From the NCBI RefSeq assembly GCF_000759975.1, contig NZ_JNAM01000005.1:178125-242124 (forward strand): 64,000 nucleotides of DNA, in the 5' to 3' direction. Shown piece by piece: positions 26,616 to 37,218 of this stretch; positions within the stretch are counted from its first letter, which is position 1; each line of letters begins with the position of its first letter. A model generated the notes under the pieces. It was not told where the DNA came from. It made no database searches and saw only the letters and a program-made list of their open reading frames with translations. This stretch comes from Prochlorococcus marinus str. MIT 9302 (GTDB lineage Bacteria; Cyanobacteriota; Cyanobacteriia; PCC-6307; Cyanobiaceae). Made by a program: the position numbers and the translations under genes.

Positions 26616-28340
26616 TTAGTCTTCAAAAACTATACTAAATGTCTCTTTATCTAGATTAAATTTTCTTGTAGATGAATATAAAATTTCATTATTAATAGTA
26701 AATTTAGTTTTGATAAGTTTGATGCTACTTTTGGGATGTAATGCTTGTTCAATATTTCTAGAAACAATAACCCCAACCTTTGTACTGTTTTCGTATTTAG
26801 ATAAAAACTGAATAAATAATTCTATATTCTTTATTTCTTCATCAGTAATGTTGGAATTAGTTCTATTTCGATCGTGTAAAATTTTCCAAACTAATTTTGG
26901 ACGATTCCAAAAAGCCAATAATCTAGGAGTACTTTCGAGTTTAATATTAATGTTTTGAATATTACAGAATTTAATAACTTTATTTTTTATTGAAACTAGA
27001 TCTATAGATTTATAGTTTCCATCAAGAAAAATAGATATAAATGGATCGATATTCCTAGGATTAGAAATATCTTCATCAAACATGTGGCCAAGCTTTGTTT
27101 TCTTAACACTCAAATATTCAGCATTATTATCATTTGGACAAATCACTAATGGAACTCTCTCAATAACTTCAATTCCATAACCGCCTAATCCAGCAATCTT
27201 TCTAGGATTGTTCGTAAGTAATTTTAATTTTTTAATACCAAGATCAGTTAATATTTGCGCTCCAACTCCATAATTTCTTAGATCTGCAGGAAATCCTAAT
27301 TTTTCATTGGCTTCTACTGTGTCTAATCCTCCATCCTGTAAACTATATGCTTTTAGTTTATTTATAAGACCAATCCCTCTCCCTTCTTGCCTCAAATAAA
27401 CAACAACACCCTCTTCTTCCTTTTCTATCCTTGACAATGCAGCCTCTAACTGAGGTCTACAATCACAACGTAATGATCCAAAAGCGTCACCCGTTAAGCA
27501 TTCTGAATGCATTCTTACTAATACAGGTTCGCTTAATCTTGATGCTTTTTGTTTAACTAATGCAACGTGCTCTGAACCATCAAGTTCATTAACATATCCA
27601 TAAGCTTTGAAATTCCCAAAAATACTTGGAAGAACTGCATCAGATTTTCTGAATACAAATCTCTCAGTTTGAAACCGATAACTTATTAAGTCAGCTATGG
27701 ATATTAATTTCATTCCCCACTGTTTTGCATACTCTTTAAGTTGTGGAAGTCTTGACATGGATCCGTCAGGATTTTGTATTTCACAAATCACTCCAGCGGG
27801 ATAAAGTCCTGACATTGCGGCAATATCTACTGCTGCTTCAGTATGACCTGCCCTTTTTAAAACTCCACCTTTTTTAGCTCTTAAAGGAAATATGTGTCCT
27901 GGCCTCCTTAATTCTTCTGGTTTTGTATTTGGATTTATAGCAACTTGAATGGTCTTAGCTCTGTCTTCAGCTGATATTCCTGTCGAAACGTTATTTTCAG
28001 GTCCAGCATCAATTGATATAGTAAACGCGGTTTGATTTTCATCCGTATTTCTATCTACCATTAAAGGTAAATCTAAAGAGTCGAGTTTTTCACCTTGCAT
28101 AGCTAGACATATAAGACCACGTCCTTCAGTAGCCATGAAATTAATTTGCTGAGGTGTGGCAAACTGAGCCGCACAAATTAAATCACCCTCATTCTCTCTT
28201 CTTTCATCATCTACCACAATTATGCATTCACCATTTCTTATTGCTGCTAATGCATCGCTTATAGGATCAAATTCAATTTTAAAAGATTTATTAATATCCA
28301 AAATTGTTCCATTATTTGATTTGGGACTTGTTTCTTTCAT
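26616..28340 (-). CDS. ribBA: Bifunctional riboflavin enzyme RibBA with long C-terminal extension
   Basis: RibBA joins 3,4-dihydroxy-2-butanone-4-phosphate synthase (about residues 20-220; DDERRENEGDL, RAGHTEAAVDIA) with GTP cyclohydrolase II (about 222-420; zinc cysteines in CLTGDAFGSLRCDCRPQL, YLRQEGRGIGL), the two entry steps of riboflavin synthesis. The protein is 574 residues from the ATG at 28338-28340; a TTG four codons upstream is less likely. The last ~150 residues, starting about FDEDISNPRN, are an additional domain absent from the ~400-residue standard enzyme. It is divergent from argC. Confidence 0.94.
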   Translation of the reverse strand: MKETSPKSNNGTILDINKSFKIEFDPISDALAAIRNGECIIVVDDERRENEGDLICAAQFATPQQINFMATEGRGLICLAMQGEKLDSLDLPLMVDRNTDENQTAFTISIDAGPENNVSTGISAEDRAKTIQVAINPNTKPEELRRPGHIFPLRAKKGGVLKRAGHTEAAVDIAAMSGLYPAGVICEIQNPDGSMSRLPQLKEYAKQWGMKLISIADLISYRFQTERFVFRKSDAVLPSIFGNFKAYGYVNELDGSEHVALVKQKASRLSEPVLVRMHSECLTGDAFGSLRCDCRPQLEAALSRIEKEEEGVVVYLRQEGRGIGLINKLKAYSLQDGGLDTVEANEKLGFPADLRNYGVGAQILTDLGIKKLKLLTNNPRKIAGLGGYGIEVIERVPLVICPNDNNAEYLSVKKTKLGHMFDEDISNPRNIDPFISIFLDGNYKSIDLVSIKNKVIKFCNIQNINIKLESTPRLLAFWNRPKLVWKILHDRNRTNSNITDEEIKNIELFIQFLSKYENSTKVGVIVSRNIEQALHPKSSIKLIKTKFTINNEILYSSTRKFNLDKETFSIVFED

Positions 28341-28428
28341 TATTCCTATCAATATAGAAAAATAGTGTTTTAGTTACCCTTAATTTAACACTTTACAATC
28401 CTATCTCAAAGTCTGCCAATTCAAAGAA

Positions 28429-29484
28429 ATGAATGTTGCAATAGTAGGTGCTACTGGTTACGGCGGTATTCAAGCGGTAAATCTTTTAAAGAAAAATAAA
28501 AACTACAAAATTTCATTTTTAGGAGGTAATAAAACATCTGGTTTAAAGTGGAATGATAATTTCCCTTTTATTTATCTAGATAATGATCCTTATATAGAAG
28601 AAATTTCAGTAGAGAATATTTCAAACAATGCAGATGTTGCTCTGCTTTGCTTACCAAATGGCCTATCTTCAACTTTGACAAGGAAATTATTAGATAGAGG
28701 AGTTAAAGTTATTGATTTATCTGCTGATTACAGATATAAATCCTTAGATGAATGGAAAAAAGTATATTCCAAAGAAGCTATTATTTATAAGAGAAATGAT
28801 GATGATTTATGTAAAGAGGCAGTCTACGGTCTTCCTGAAATAAATAAAGAAGCCATTTCAAAAGGAAGATTAATTGCTTGTCCAGGATGTTATCCAACAT
28901 CTGCTCTTATTCCACTAGCTCCTTATCTATCACAAGGAATTATTGAAAATGAGGGTATAGTAATTGATTCTAAAAGCGGAACTTCTGGAGGGGGTCGAGA
29001 ACCAAACCAAAAGCTACTCTTATCAGAATGTGGAGAAACTCTATCAGCATATGGATTGATAAACCATAGACATACCTCAGAGATAGAACAAATAGCATCT
29101 ATAATTTCTGGAAATAAAATTGAACTGCTTTTTACTCCTCATTTGATTCCAATTTCAAGGGGTATGCATTCGACTATATATGGGAGATTAAGAGATCCAG
29201 GATTAACATCTGATGATTGCAGAATTCTCTTGGACAATTATTATAGAAATTTCAAAAATATTAAAGTCTTACCTGTAGATACATTTCCATCAACAAAATG
29301 GGTTAAAAATACCAACCAAATATTCCTTTCTGTTAAAGTTGATATTCGAAATGGAAGGATTATTATTTTATCAGTAATTGATAATTTGTTAAAAGGACAG
29401 ACTGGGCAAGCAATTCAAAATTTAAATATTATGAGTGGATTATCAATGGATGAAGGTCTTGAGTTAACTAATAACTTTCCATAA
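28429..29484 (+). CDS. argC: N-acetyl-gamma-glutamyl-phosphate reductase ArgC
   Basis: ArgC reduces N-acetylglutamyl phosphate with NADPH in arginine synthesis. The 351 residues show an N-terminal nucleotide-binding motif (VGATGYGGIQAVNLL), the catalytic Cys154 in ACPGCYPTSAL and the later HRHTSEIEQ block with the active-site histidine. Start is the ATG at 28429. Its last 17 bases overlap the convergent purN gene. Confidence 0.96.
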   Translation: MNVAIVGATGYGGIQAVNLLKKNKNYKISFLGGNKTSGLKWNDNFPFIYLDNDPYIEEISVENISNNADVALLCLPNGLSSTLTRKLLDRGVKVIDLSADYRYKSLDEWKKVYSKEAIIYKRNDDDLCKEAVYGLPEINKEAISKGRLIACPGCYPTSALIPLAPYLSQGIIENEGIVIDSKSGTSGGGREPNQKLLLSECGETLSAYGLINHRHTSEIEQIASIISGNKIELLFTPHLIPISRGMHSTIYGRLRDPGLTSDDCRILLDNYYRNFKNIKVLPVDTFPSTKWVKNTNQIFLSVKVDIRNGRIIILSVIDNLLKGQTGQAIQNLNIMSGLSMDEGLELTNNFP

Positions 29485-30124
29485 AATTACTTCTTATCAA
29501 AAAACCAGCATGAGAGATTGAGTGAGGTAAAATTTTATGCTCAAGCATATGTATTCTTTTGGAAAGTGATTCAATGTCATCATCATCTCTAATTGACAAT
29601 GCAGCTTGCATAATCAAAGAACCACTATCTACCTCCTCATCAACAAAATGTACTGAACAACCAGTTATTTTTGAACCATTTAATATAGAGTCCTTTATCG
29701 CAGAACCACCCTTATATGCAGGAAGTAATGAAGGGTGAATATTTATAATTTTATTCTTAAATTTCTTAATAAAAAAAGGAGTGACGATTTTCATCCAGCC
29801 AGCCATTACAATAAGTTCAACATCGTAATGAATTAAAGTATTTATAATTTCTAATTCAAATAACTCTTTTTGTGAAAAGTCATTACCTCTTATTATTTTA
29901 TGAGGTATTTCTACATTTTCAGCTCTTTTTATACAACCTGCTTCATCCTTGTTAGTTATAAGAACTTTTATATCAATATCTAATTCTCCTTTTTCTGAGA
30001 GATTAATTAACTCCTGAAAGTTTGTTCCTTGCCCAGAAGCAAGTACACCTATTTTTAATTTTGGAGAAAATCTTCTAAATTCAGATATCTCAGGCGAAAT
30101 TATGTAGTTAAATGATTTTTCCAA
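29468..30124 (-). CDS. purN: Phosphoribosylglycinamide formyltransferase PurN
   Basis: PurN formylates GAR with 10-formyl-THF in purine synthesis. The 218 residues contain LASGQGTNFQELI, MAGWMKIVTPFFI, the catalytic segment INIHPSLLPAYKG and TGCSVHFVDEEVDSG with the catalytic aspartate. About 24 residues precede the fold, as in other picocyanobacterial copies. No ATG or GTG is available near the start, so TTG at 30122-30124 is the likely initiator. Confidence 0.94.
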   Translation of the reverse strand: MEKSFNYIISPEISEFRRFSPKLKIGVLASGQGTNFQELINLSEKGELDIDIKVLITNKDEAGCIKRAENVEIPHKIIRGNDFSQKELFELEIINTLIHYDVELIVMAGWMKIVTPFFIKKFKNKIINIHPSLLPAYKGGSAIKDSILNGSKITGCSVHFVDEEVDSGSLIMQAALSIRDDDDIESLSKRIHMLEHKILPHSISHAGFLIRSNFMESY

Positions 30125-30300
30125 ATTTTTATTTTATCCAATGATAATTTTATATGAAATAAAAAAAACCTACTTTATTAATTGTGTATATTTAAAAACA
30201 TATTTATTTAAAATAAATATTTAAACAATTTTAAATGATTTAAATCTTTGTACTATTCCTATAGATATAATTAAATAAATAAAAGAAACAAATATATAAA

Positions 30301-31884
30301 ATGAATGGAGATTTAAACTCATGGGATAAATTTTGTAATTATCTTTGGTTTGATAAAAAATTAAATATATGGTTAGACATAAGCAAAATTAATTTTACAA
30401 ATGATGAAATAGGCTCTTTAGAAGAGAAATTTATAGATGTTTTTTCATCAATAAAAAAATTAGAAAATGGTGCAATCTCAAATATTGATGAAAATAGACA
30501 AGTTGGACATTATTGGCTTAGAAATCCAACAATTTCTCCATCTTCCAAAATAGGAGAGGAGATTAGTTCAGATATTAATGATATTTCTGAATTTGGTAAA
30601 CAAATATTAAATGGAAATATTAAGAATCAGAATAATCAGAACTACACTGATGTTCTTTGGATAGGAATTGGTGGAAGTGGATTAGGCCCATTACTTATTA
30701 CAGAGTCACTACAAAAGTACTCAACAGGATTAGAATTTTCTTATATCGATAATGTTGATCCATTTTTAATTAGCGAAAAGTTAGAAGAATTATCTGAAAA
30801 ACTATCTACAACATTATTTGTAGTAGTAAGCAAATCAGGTGGTACCCCTGAACCTAGAATTGCTATGGAAATTATTAAAAGTCATTGTGAGAACAATTCT
30901 CTTGAATGGAATTCAAATGCGATAGCTATAACTATGAAAGATAGTAAGTTATTTAAAAAAGCTACTACTGAAAATTGGTTAAAAATTTTTAATTTACAAG
31001 ATTGGGTTGGAGGAAGAACTAGTATTACAAGTGCTGTTGGATTACTTCCATTAGCTCTTATTAATGAAAATATATTTGAATTTATTAGAGGTGCATCATT
31101 AATGGATGAGGCAACACGTACAAGCGATTTTAAAAATAATCCCGCAGCATTATTGTCATCTGCATGGTATTTAACTGGTGATGGCGTTGGGAAGAGAGAT
31201 ATGGTTGTTTTACCTTATAGAGATAGGTTACAAGTATTTAGTAAATATCTTCAACAATTAGTAATGGAATCATTAGGTAAGAAATTCAATAGGAATGGTG
31301 AAGTGGTTAATCAAGGTATTTCAGTTTTTGGTAATAAAGGATCTACAGATCAACATGCTTATGTTCAGCAACTGAGAGATGGTATTGATAACTTCTTTTG
31401 TATTTTTATTGAATTATTAGATTCTCCCTCGACTAATATTTTTAATGATAAAGAGAATCCTAAAGAATATCTTTCTGGTTTTTTGCAAGGAACCAGATCC
31501 GCACTTTCTAGTGAAAACAGACAAAGTATCACTATCACATTAGAAGAATTAAATTGTTTTTCACTAGGTTCCTTAATCGCTTTATTTGAGAGGGCTGTAT
31601 CTTTCTATGCTGAATTAGTAAATATAAATGCATATGATCAACCTGGTGTTGAAGCTGGAAAGAAAGCAGCTGCAAATATTATTGATTATCAACAAAAAGT
31701 AAGTGATTTGTTAGACAAAGGAGGAGAATATTCTATAAATGATATAACATCATTATTTGATAATTCAGTAAAAGAACCTATATTTTTCATCCTCCGTGAA
31801 ATGTGTTTCGGTAATGATGATTATTTAGTTAAGGGCGACTGGTCAAATCCAAATTCATTAGTTATTCAAAAAACAAAATTTTAA
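30301..31884 (+). CDS. pgi: Glucose-6-phosphate isomerase Pgi
   Basis: Pgi interconverts glucose-6-phosphate and fructose-6-phosphate in glycogen turnover and the pentose phosphate route. The 527 residues contain the N-terminal sugar-isomerase block [13 protein letters not shown], the [10 protein letters not shown] phosphate loop, [15 protein letters not shown], and the C-terminal [14 protein letters not shown] with the catalytic lysine. It is preceded by a 176-base AT-rich spacer shared with purN and overlaps leuS by four bases tail to tail. Confidence 0.96.
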   Translation: MNGDLNSWDKFCNYLWFDKKLNIWLDISKINFTNDEIGSLEEKFIDVFSSIKKLENGAISNIDENRQVGHYWLRNPTISPSSKIGEEISSDINDISEFGKQILNGNIKNQNNQNYTDVLWIGIGGSGLGPLLITESLQKYSTGLEFSYIDNVDPFLISEKLEELSEKLSTTLFVVVSKSGGTPEPRIAMEIIKSHCENNSLEWNSNAIAITMKDSKLFKKATTENWLKIFNLQDWVGGRTSITSAVGLLPLALINENIFEFIRGASLMDEATRTSDFKNNPAALLSSAWYLTGDGVGKRDMVVLPYRDRLQVFSKYLQQLVMESLGKKFNRNGEVVNQGISVFGNKGSTDQHAYVQQLRDGIDNFFCIFIELLDSPSTNIFNDKENPKEYLSGFLQGTRSALSSENRQSITITLEELNCFSLGSLIALFERAVSFYAELVNINAYDQPGVEAGKKAAANIIDYQQKVSDLLDKGGEYSINDITSLFDNSVKEPIFFILREMCFGNDDYLVKGDWSNPNSLVIQKTKF

Positions 31885-34451
31885 ACAACAATATTCATAA
31901 TTTTTCCTTTAACAATAATTATTTTTCTAATTTCTTTATCTTTAGTCCACTTTAATATGTTTGGTCTTTTAAGTGTTAATTCCTTTATTTGATCTTCATT
32001 GATTTCATTATTAATATTTATTTTGTCTCTAACTTTTCCATTCACTTGTATTACTAGTTCATATGAATCTTCTTTTAGTGCTTCGACATTAAATGAAGGC
32101 CAGTGTTCTAAATGAACAGAATTTTTAAATCCTATAAGATGCCATATTTCTTCTGCGATATGAGGAGCAAATGGAGCCAACAAAATACAAAATGTTTTTA
32201 AAGCATCATTTTTTAAATTTTTGTTTACGTCATTAATCAAATTTGATAATGAATTATAAAACTTCATTAGTTCTGAAATCGCTGTATTAAATTGGTTATT
32301 TATTATGTCATTTGTAATTTCTTTAATTGCAATATTCATTGACTTTATTAAAGCTTTTTCTTTATCTGGATAGGACTTATTTTTACTATTTATATCTTTT
32401 TCGCAATTTATATACAGCTTCCAAATCCTGCTTAAAAATCTAAATTGTCCTTCAACATCTGTATCTCCCCATTCCAAATCTTTTTCTGGTGGTGCTTTAA
32501 ATAATATAAACATTCTTGCTGTATCTGCCCCATATTTTTTAATTACAGATTCAGGATCTATTCCATTATATTTTGATTTGGACATCTTCTCAAAAAGAAC
32601 TTCAAGTTTAGAATTGTCAATTGGATCTGTTGGATTTGATAGGTCCGAAATATCTGAGGGAGAAACATATTTACCTGTTTTATTGTTTTTATAGGCAGCG
32701 GCCTGAACCATTCCTTGAGTTAATAGTTTTTTGAATGGTTCATCAATTTCAAATAGTTTATTATCTCGGAGGGCTTTAGTGAAAAATCTTGCATATAACA
32801 AATGCAAAATTGCATGCTCTACTCCTCCAACATATTGATCTACGGGCAACCAATTATTAATTTCAATCTTTTTAAATGGCTTATTCGAACATTTTGACGA
32901 TGGATATCTTAAAAAATACCAAGATGAACACATGAAAGTGTCCATAGTATCAGTTTCTTTTATAGCAGCTGTTCCACATTTTGGACATGTTGTACTTATC
33001 CAATTATTATTATCACCTAGAGAATTAATCTTATTTGCTGAGATTTCTATATCTTTTGGTAAGGAAACAGGTAATTCTGATTGTTTTAAAGGAACAGAAC
33101 CACATTTTTTACAGTTAACTATTGGTATGGGACATCCCCAATATCTTTGTCTAGATATTAACCAATCTCTTAGACGATATTGAATCTTATTTTCAGCCCA
33201 TCCATTATTTACTCCGTCCTCTGATATTTTTAATTTAGCAATAGTATTTTCTAAACCATCGTATTGATTTGAATTAATAAGAAATCCATTTTCTACATAA
33301 GCATTATCAAGCTCGATACTTGATTCACTTTTTTCTTTTACTATTACCTCTTTAATATCTATATTGTTTTTCTTGGCAAATTCAAAATCTCTTAGATCAT
33401 GAGCAGGTACACCCATGACAGCACCTGTACCGTATTCATCAAGAACATAACTTGCCACCCAAATAGGTATAGGTTCAGAATTTACTGGATTTATAGCTAT
33501 TAAGCTAGTTTTTATTCCAATTTTTTCAAGATCATTATTTGTATTTTTTTTCAAATATAGTTTTAGTTTTTCTATTTCTTGTAAAGTTGCGTGATCAGAA
33601 ATATTTTTAATTAATGAATGATTAATCGAAATTGCCAAATAGGTAACTCCAAATAAAGTATCAGGTCTTGTTGTGAATACAGTTATTCTCTCTTTTGGTT
33701 TGTTATTAATATTGAAAATAATATTTGTACCAATTGATTTTCCAATCCAATTATCTTGCATTATTTTTACTCTCTCAGGCCAATTATCTAATTTTTCTAA
33801 ATCCTTTAATAACTCATCTGCATAGTTAGTAATCCTTAAAAACCATTGCTTTAATAATTTCTTTTCAACTAAAGCTCCAGATCTCCAAGATTTACCCTCT
33901 GAGTCAACTTGTTCATTCGCTAAGACCGTATTATCTATAGGATCCCAATTTACTTCTGATTCCTTTTGATAAACAAGACCTGCCTTGTATAACTCTAAAA
34001 ATAGATATTGTGTCCAAATATAATAATTTTCATCACAGGTGGCAAATTCCCTTTCCCAATCAACTGATAATCCCAAAAGCTTTAATTGTGACTTCATATG
34101 AGAAATATTTTTTTTAGTCCAGACATTTGGACTAATTCCCCTTTCAATCGCTGCATTCTCTGCAGGCAAACCAAATGCGTCCCAACCCATTGGATGCAAA
34201 ACAGTTTTCCCCTTAAACCTTTGAAACCGAGCTATTAAGTCTGTAATGACATAATTCCTAACATGACCCATATGAAGATTACCTGATGGGTATGGGAACA
34301 TTGATAAGGCATAAAATTTTTCGCTATTCTCAGTTAATACATCGGTTTTATATAAATCGTTTTCTGTCCATATTGACTGCCATTTTTTTTCTATTTCAGA
34401 TGGATTATATAAATTGGTATCAAATTCATATTGTTTATCAGGAGAAATCAC
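31881..34451 (-). CDS. leuS: Leucyl-tRNA synthetase
   Basis: Class I synthetase of 856 residues: HIGH motif as [11 protein letters not shown], the editing domain with [16 protein letters not shown] and [15 protein letters not shown], a zinc-type insert with CGSVPLK, the KMSKS loop in [11 protein letters not shown], and the anticodon and C-terminal domains. The start codon is GTG at 34449-34451. Its end overlaps pgi by four bases and it is divergent from dapF. Confidence 0.97.
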   Translation of the reverse strand: MISPDKQYEFDTNLYNPSEIEKKWQSIWTENDLYKTDVLTENSEKFYALSMFPYPSGNLHMGHVRNYVITDLIARFQRFKGKTVLHPMGWDAFGLPAENAAIERGISPNVWTKKNISHMKSQLKLLGLSVDWEREFATCDENYYIWTQYLFLELYKAGLVYQKESEVNWDPIDNTVLANEQVDSEGKSWRSGALVEKKLLKQWFLRITNYADELLKDLEKLDNWPERVKIMQDNWIGKSIGTNIIFNINNKPKERITVFTTRPDTLFGVTYLAISINHSLIKNISDHATLQEIEKLKLYLKKNTNNDLEKIGIKTSLIAINPVNSEPIPIWVASYVLDEYGTGAVMGVPAHDLRDFEFAKKNNIDIKEVIVKEKSESSIELDNAYVENGFLINSNQYDGLENTIAKLKISEDGVNNGWAENKIQYRLRDWLISRQRYWGCPIPIVNCKKCGSVPLKQSELPVSLPKDIEISANKINSLGDNNNWISTTCPKCGTAAIKETDTMDTFMCSSWYFLRYPSSKCSNKPFKKIEINNWLPVDQYVGGVEHAILHLLYARFFTKALRDNKLFEIDEPFKKLLTQGMVQAAAYKNNKTGKYVSPSDISDLSNPTDPIDNSKLEVLFEKMSKSKYNGIDPESVIKKYGADTARMFILFKAPPEKDLEWGDTDVEGQFRFLSRIWKLYINCEKDINSKNKSYPDKEKALIKSMNIAIKEITNDIINNQFNTAISELMKFYNSLSNLINDVNKNLKNDALKTFCILLAPFAPHIAEEIWHLIGFKNSVHLEHWPSFNVEALKEDSYELVIQVNGKVRDKININNEINEDQIKELTLKRPNILKWTKDKEIRKIIIVKGKIMNIVV

Positions 34452-34558
34452 TTAATTCTTATTTATTAAATTATTATTTTAATATCCATTGTATAAAATA
34501 GAAATAGATTGTTAAAAGGAATAATTTATAATTAAAATTTAAAATATATTATCTACAA

Positions 34559-35419
34559 ATGAAAAATATAAATTTTGAAAAATATCAAGGAAACGGAAAT
34601 GATTTTTTAGTAATTGATTCCAGAGGAAATGAACTATATAAAAATTACAAGACAAATAAATTTTTTGATATAAAAAAAATTTGTAACAGACAATTTGGTG
34701 TTGGAGCTGATGGTGTAATTTTTATAGAAGAACCTAATGAAGATAATTATGCAAAAATGATAATCTTTAATTCTGATGGTTCTGAGGCACAAATGTGTGG
34801 AAACGGAATCAGGTGTTTAGTTGAGTATCTCCATTTAAATGATTCAATTAAGAATAAAAATATTGAATATAAAATTGAGACTAAGGCTGGTTTAAAAATT
34901 GCAAAATACATAAATGATGAAATTACAGTAAAAATGGGAGTACCAATTTTAGATAGTCAAAATATTCCAACAAAAATCGAAAAAAAAACTAATTCACTTC
35001 CTTCACATGATTTTATTGAGAAAAATTTTAATAATAAAGGTTATGCAGTAGGCATGGGAAATCCTCATTTAATATTCTTTGTGCAAGACTTAGAGTCAAT
35101 TGCTTTTTCTAGACTTGGTCCTATATTTGAAAAAAATGAATTATTTCCAGAAAAAACTAATGTTCATTTTTGTCAAATCCTAAATAGAGATAATATAAAT
35201 GTAAAAGTATGGGAAAGAGGCGCAGGTCCAACCTTAGCCTGTGGAACAGGAGCTTGTGCTATTCATGTAGCAGCTTACAAATTAGGCCTTTGTAATTCAG
35301 AAACCATAGTAACTTTACCAGGAGGTAATCTTAAGATTGATTGGTCAAAAGACGATAGTGAAGTCATGATGACGGGTAATGCTAAAAAGGTTTTCTCGGG
35401 ATCAATGTTAGTAAATTAA
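34559..35419 (+). CDS. dapF: Diaminopimelate epimerase DapF
   Basis: DapF converts LL- to meso-diaminopimelate for lysine and peptidoglycan. The 286 residues show YQGNGNDFLVID near the start and the two catalytic cysteines in QMCGNGIRC and LACGTGACA. The stop codon overlaps the ATG of the cysteine desulfurase gene (TAATG), the first of three tightly linked junctions in a four-gene plus-strand set ending with dacB. Confidence 0.96.
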   Translation: MKNINFEKYQGNGNDFLVIDSRGNELYKNYKTNKFFDIKKICNRQFGVGADGVIFIEEPNEDNYAKMIIFNSDGSEAQMCGNGIRCLVEYLHLNDSIKNKNIEYKIETKAGLKIAKYINDEITVKMGVPILDSQNIPTKIEKKTNSLPSHDFIEKNFNNKGYAVGMGNPHLIFFVQDLESIAFSRLGPIFEKNELFPEKTNVHFCQILNRDNINVKVWERGAGPTLACGTGACAIHVAAYKLGLCNSETIVTLPGGNLKIDWSKDDSEVMMTGNAKKVFSGSMLVN

Positions 35420-36591
35420 TGGATAATAATTTTATCTATTTAGATAATGCATCTACAACTCCATTATCTGATAATGTTTTAAATATAATAAATTCAACTT
35501 ATAGGAATTATTGGTGTAATCCATCATCCACATATGAGCAGGGTATAAAATGCTCTACATATCTTGAAAAAATTAGATCTAAAATTGCTTATATATTTGA
35601 TGCAGAACCAGAGGATATAATTTTTACATCTGGTTCTTCGGAATCGACAAATATTGTATTTAGTAAAATCTATGAGAGCTTTAAAAATGGTAGAGTTGTT
35701 ATTTCAAATATTGAACATCAGGCAACAACTATATGTGCTAATAAACTAAGAAAACAAAGCTGGGATATATGTGAATGGACTGTAAATAATGATGGAATTT
35801 TAAATATTTTAAATATTGAAAAAATTTTAACTAAAGACACTAAGCTTGTATCAATTATTTGGGGACAAAGTGAAATTGGTACAATACAACCTGTTCAATT
35901 TATAGGTTCAAAATGTGAAAAATTAAATATAATGTTTCATTTAGATGGAACTCAAATATTAAGTAATGGAATATTCAGTTGGCGAGATCTTAAATGTGAC
36001 TTTTTAAGTTTATCTGCTCATAAATTTGGAGGTCCAAAAGGTATAGGTATACTTTTAACAAAAGAAAAGTCTAGAATGATTTTAAAAAATAAAGACATAT
36101 CACTTACCCAGGAATATTCAATTAGACAAGGTACACAAGCTTTGCCATTAATCGCTGGAATGTATGAATCATTAAAGAATATTAAAGGAAAAATAAAATT
36201 ATATGATTACATAACTGAATTCCCTTCAAATAATATTAATAAACTTAAAAATTATTTTTTTAAAAAAATTGAGGATAATAATCACATAAAGATTACTGGC
36301 AGTATTAACCATAGACTTCCTAATCATATTTCATTTCTAATATTAAATAAACTATTTGAGCCTATAAGGGCCTATAAAATTGTTAATTTCATGTCAGAAA
36401 ATCATATAGCAATAAGTAGTGGAAGTGCATGTTCAAGTTCATCTGGGAAACCTAGTTCAACCCTAAAGAATATTGGTTTTAAAGATGATGAACTATATTC
36501 AAATATTCGTGTTACTTTAGGTTCAATAAACAATAAGTCAGAAATAGATAAATTTTTAGAACTTATTCAAATATGCATTGACAAATTTTAA
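35419..36591 (+). CDS. NifS/IscS-like cysteine desulfurase
   Basis: A 390-residue class V PLP enzyme that would release sulfur from cysteine for Fe-S clusters or thiolation. Landmarks are YLDNASTTPLSD, TSGSSESTN, the HQATT block with the PLP-stacking histidine, PLP lysine in LSAHKFGGPKGIG, and the flexible catalytic cysteine in SSGSACSSSSGKPS. The C-terminus lacks the IscU-binding tail of long IscS. Genomes like this one also carry a SufS type, so the exact role is uncertain. It shares TAATG junctions with dapF and the DUF1995 gene. Confidence 0.9.
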   Translation: MDNNFIYLDNASTTPLSDNVLNIINSTYRNYWCNPSSTYEQGIKCSTYLEKIRSKIAYIFDAEPEDIIFTSGSSESTNIVFSKIYESFKNGRVVISNIEHQATTICANKLRKQSWDICEWTVNNDGILNILNIEKILTKDTKLVSIIWGQSEIGTIQPVQFIGSKCEKLNIMFHLDGTQILSNGIFSWRDLKCDFLSLSAHKFGGPKGIGILLTKEKSRMILKNKDISLTQEYSIRQGTQALPLIAGMYESLKNIKGKIKLYDYITEFPSNNINKLKNYFFKKIEDNNHIKITGSINHRLPNHISFLILNKLFEPIRAYKIVNFMSENHIAISSGSACSSSSGKPSSTLKNIGFKDDELYSNIRVTLGSINNKSEIDKFLELIQICIDKF

Positions 36592-37217
36592 TGGCAAGTA
36601 AGTACAGACTACCTAAAGATTTAAACGAATCTCTTAAAAATATGGAGGATGCAATCATTCCAACTTTATTAGATTCAGATAAAAGATTTACTATAGAATT
36701 TAATTTTGAAGGATTGAAATTTAACAGAATAGGAATAACTATTTATAAAATATTAGCTAAAAATAATAATGTATTCATAACATTTGCTGATCAAGGAGCG
36801 GTAGCTTTGGCTCAAAGAGACTATCCAGATATCAAAGATAGAATTTCTACTTTTAAAGCATTTAATGAATCTAATAATATAAATAATATTGATAGTACAA
36901 TGATATCGATGATACCTCAGCCTTATGATTTTGATTCATTTGAACCTATGTCTAATAATTATCAAGGGACTCATTATTCATTAAATCCAAAATTTGAAGA
37001 TGCGAATATTGGTATAGGAAGTGTTATTAGAGAGAGACGTAAAAACTTTGTTAAAACATGGAAAAATATTTATTTTCTTCAACCTTTAAATAAAGCAGCT
37101 CTTATGCATATTTATCCTAATAACTGGTTGCTTTTCAAAGAAGAAAACAAAAAATATTTTTTAAAAAAAGAATTTGAAATTAAACCCGATAATGAATCTA
37201 TTTTTGTAAATTTATAG
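36591..37217 (+). CDS. DUF1995-like conserved protein
   Basis: A 208-residue soluble protein without signal peptide or clear catalytic motif. The start MASKYRLPKDLNESL and the later VIRERRKNFVKTWKNIYFLQPL resemble DUF1995, a family of cyanobacteria and plastids whose plant members include photosystem II accumulation factors. The family call is from memory and only moderately sure. It overlaps the desulfurase gene by one base and precedes dacB by one base. Confidence 0.65.
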   Translation: MASKYRLPKDLNESLKNMEDAIIPTLLDSDKRFTIEFNFEGLKFNRIGITIYKILAKNNNVFITFADQGAVALAQRDYPDIKDRISTFKAFNESNNINNIDSTMISMIPQPYDFDSFEPMSNNYQGTHYSLNPKFEDANIGIGSVIRERRKNFVKTWKNIYFLQPLNKAALMHIYPNNWLLFKEENKKYFLKKEFEIKPDNESIFVNL

Positions 37218-37218
37218 A

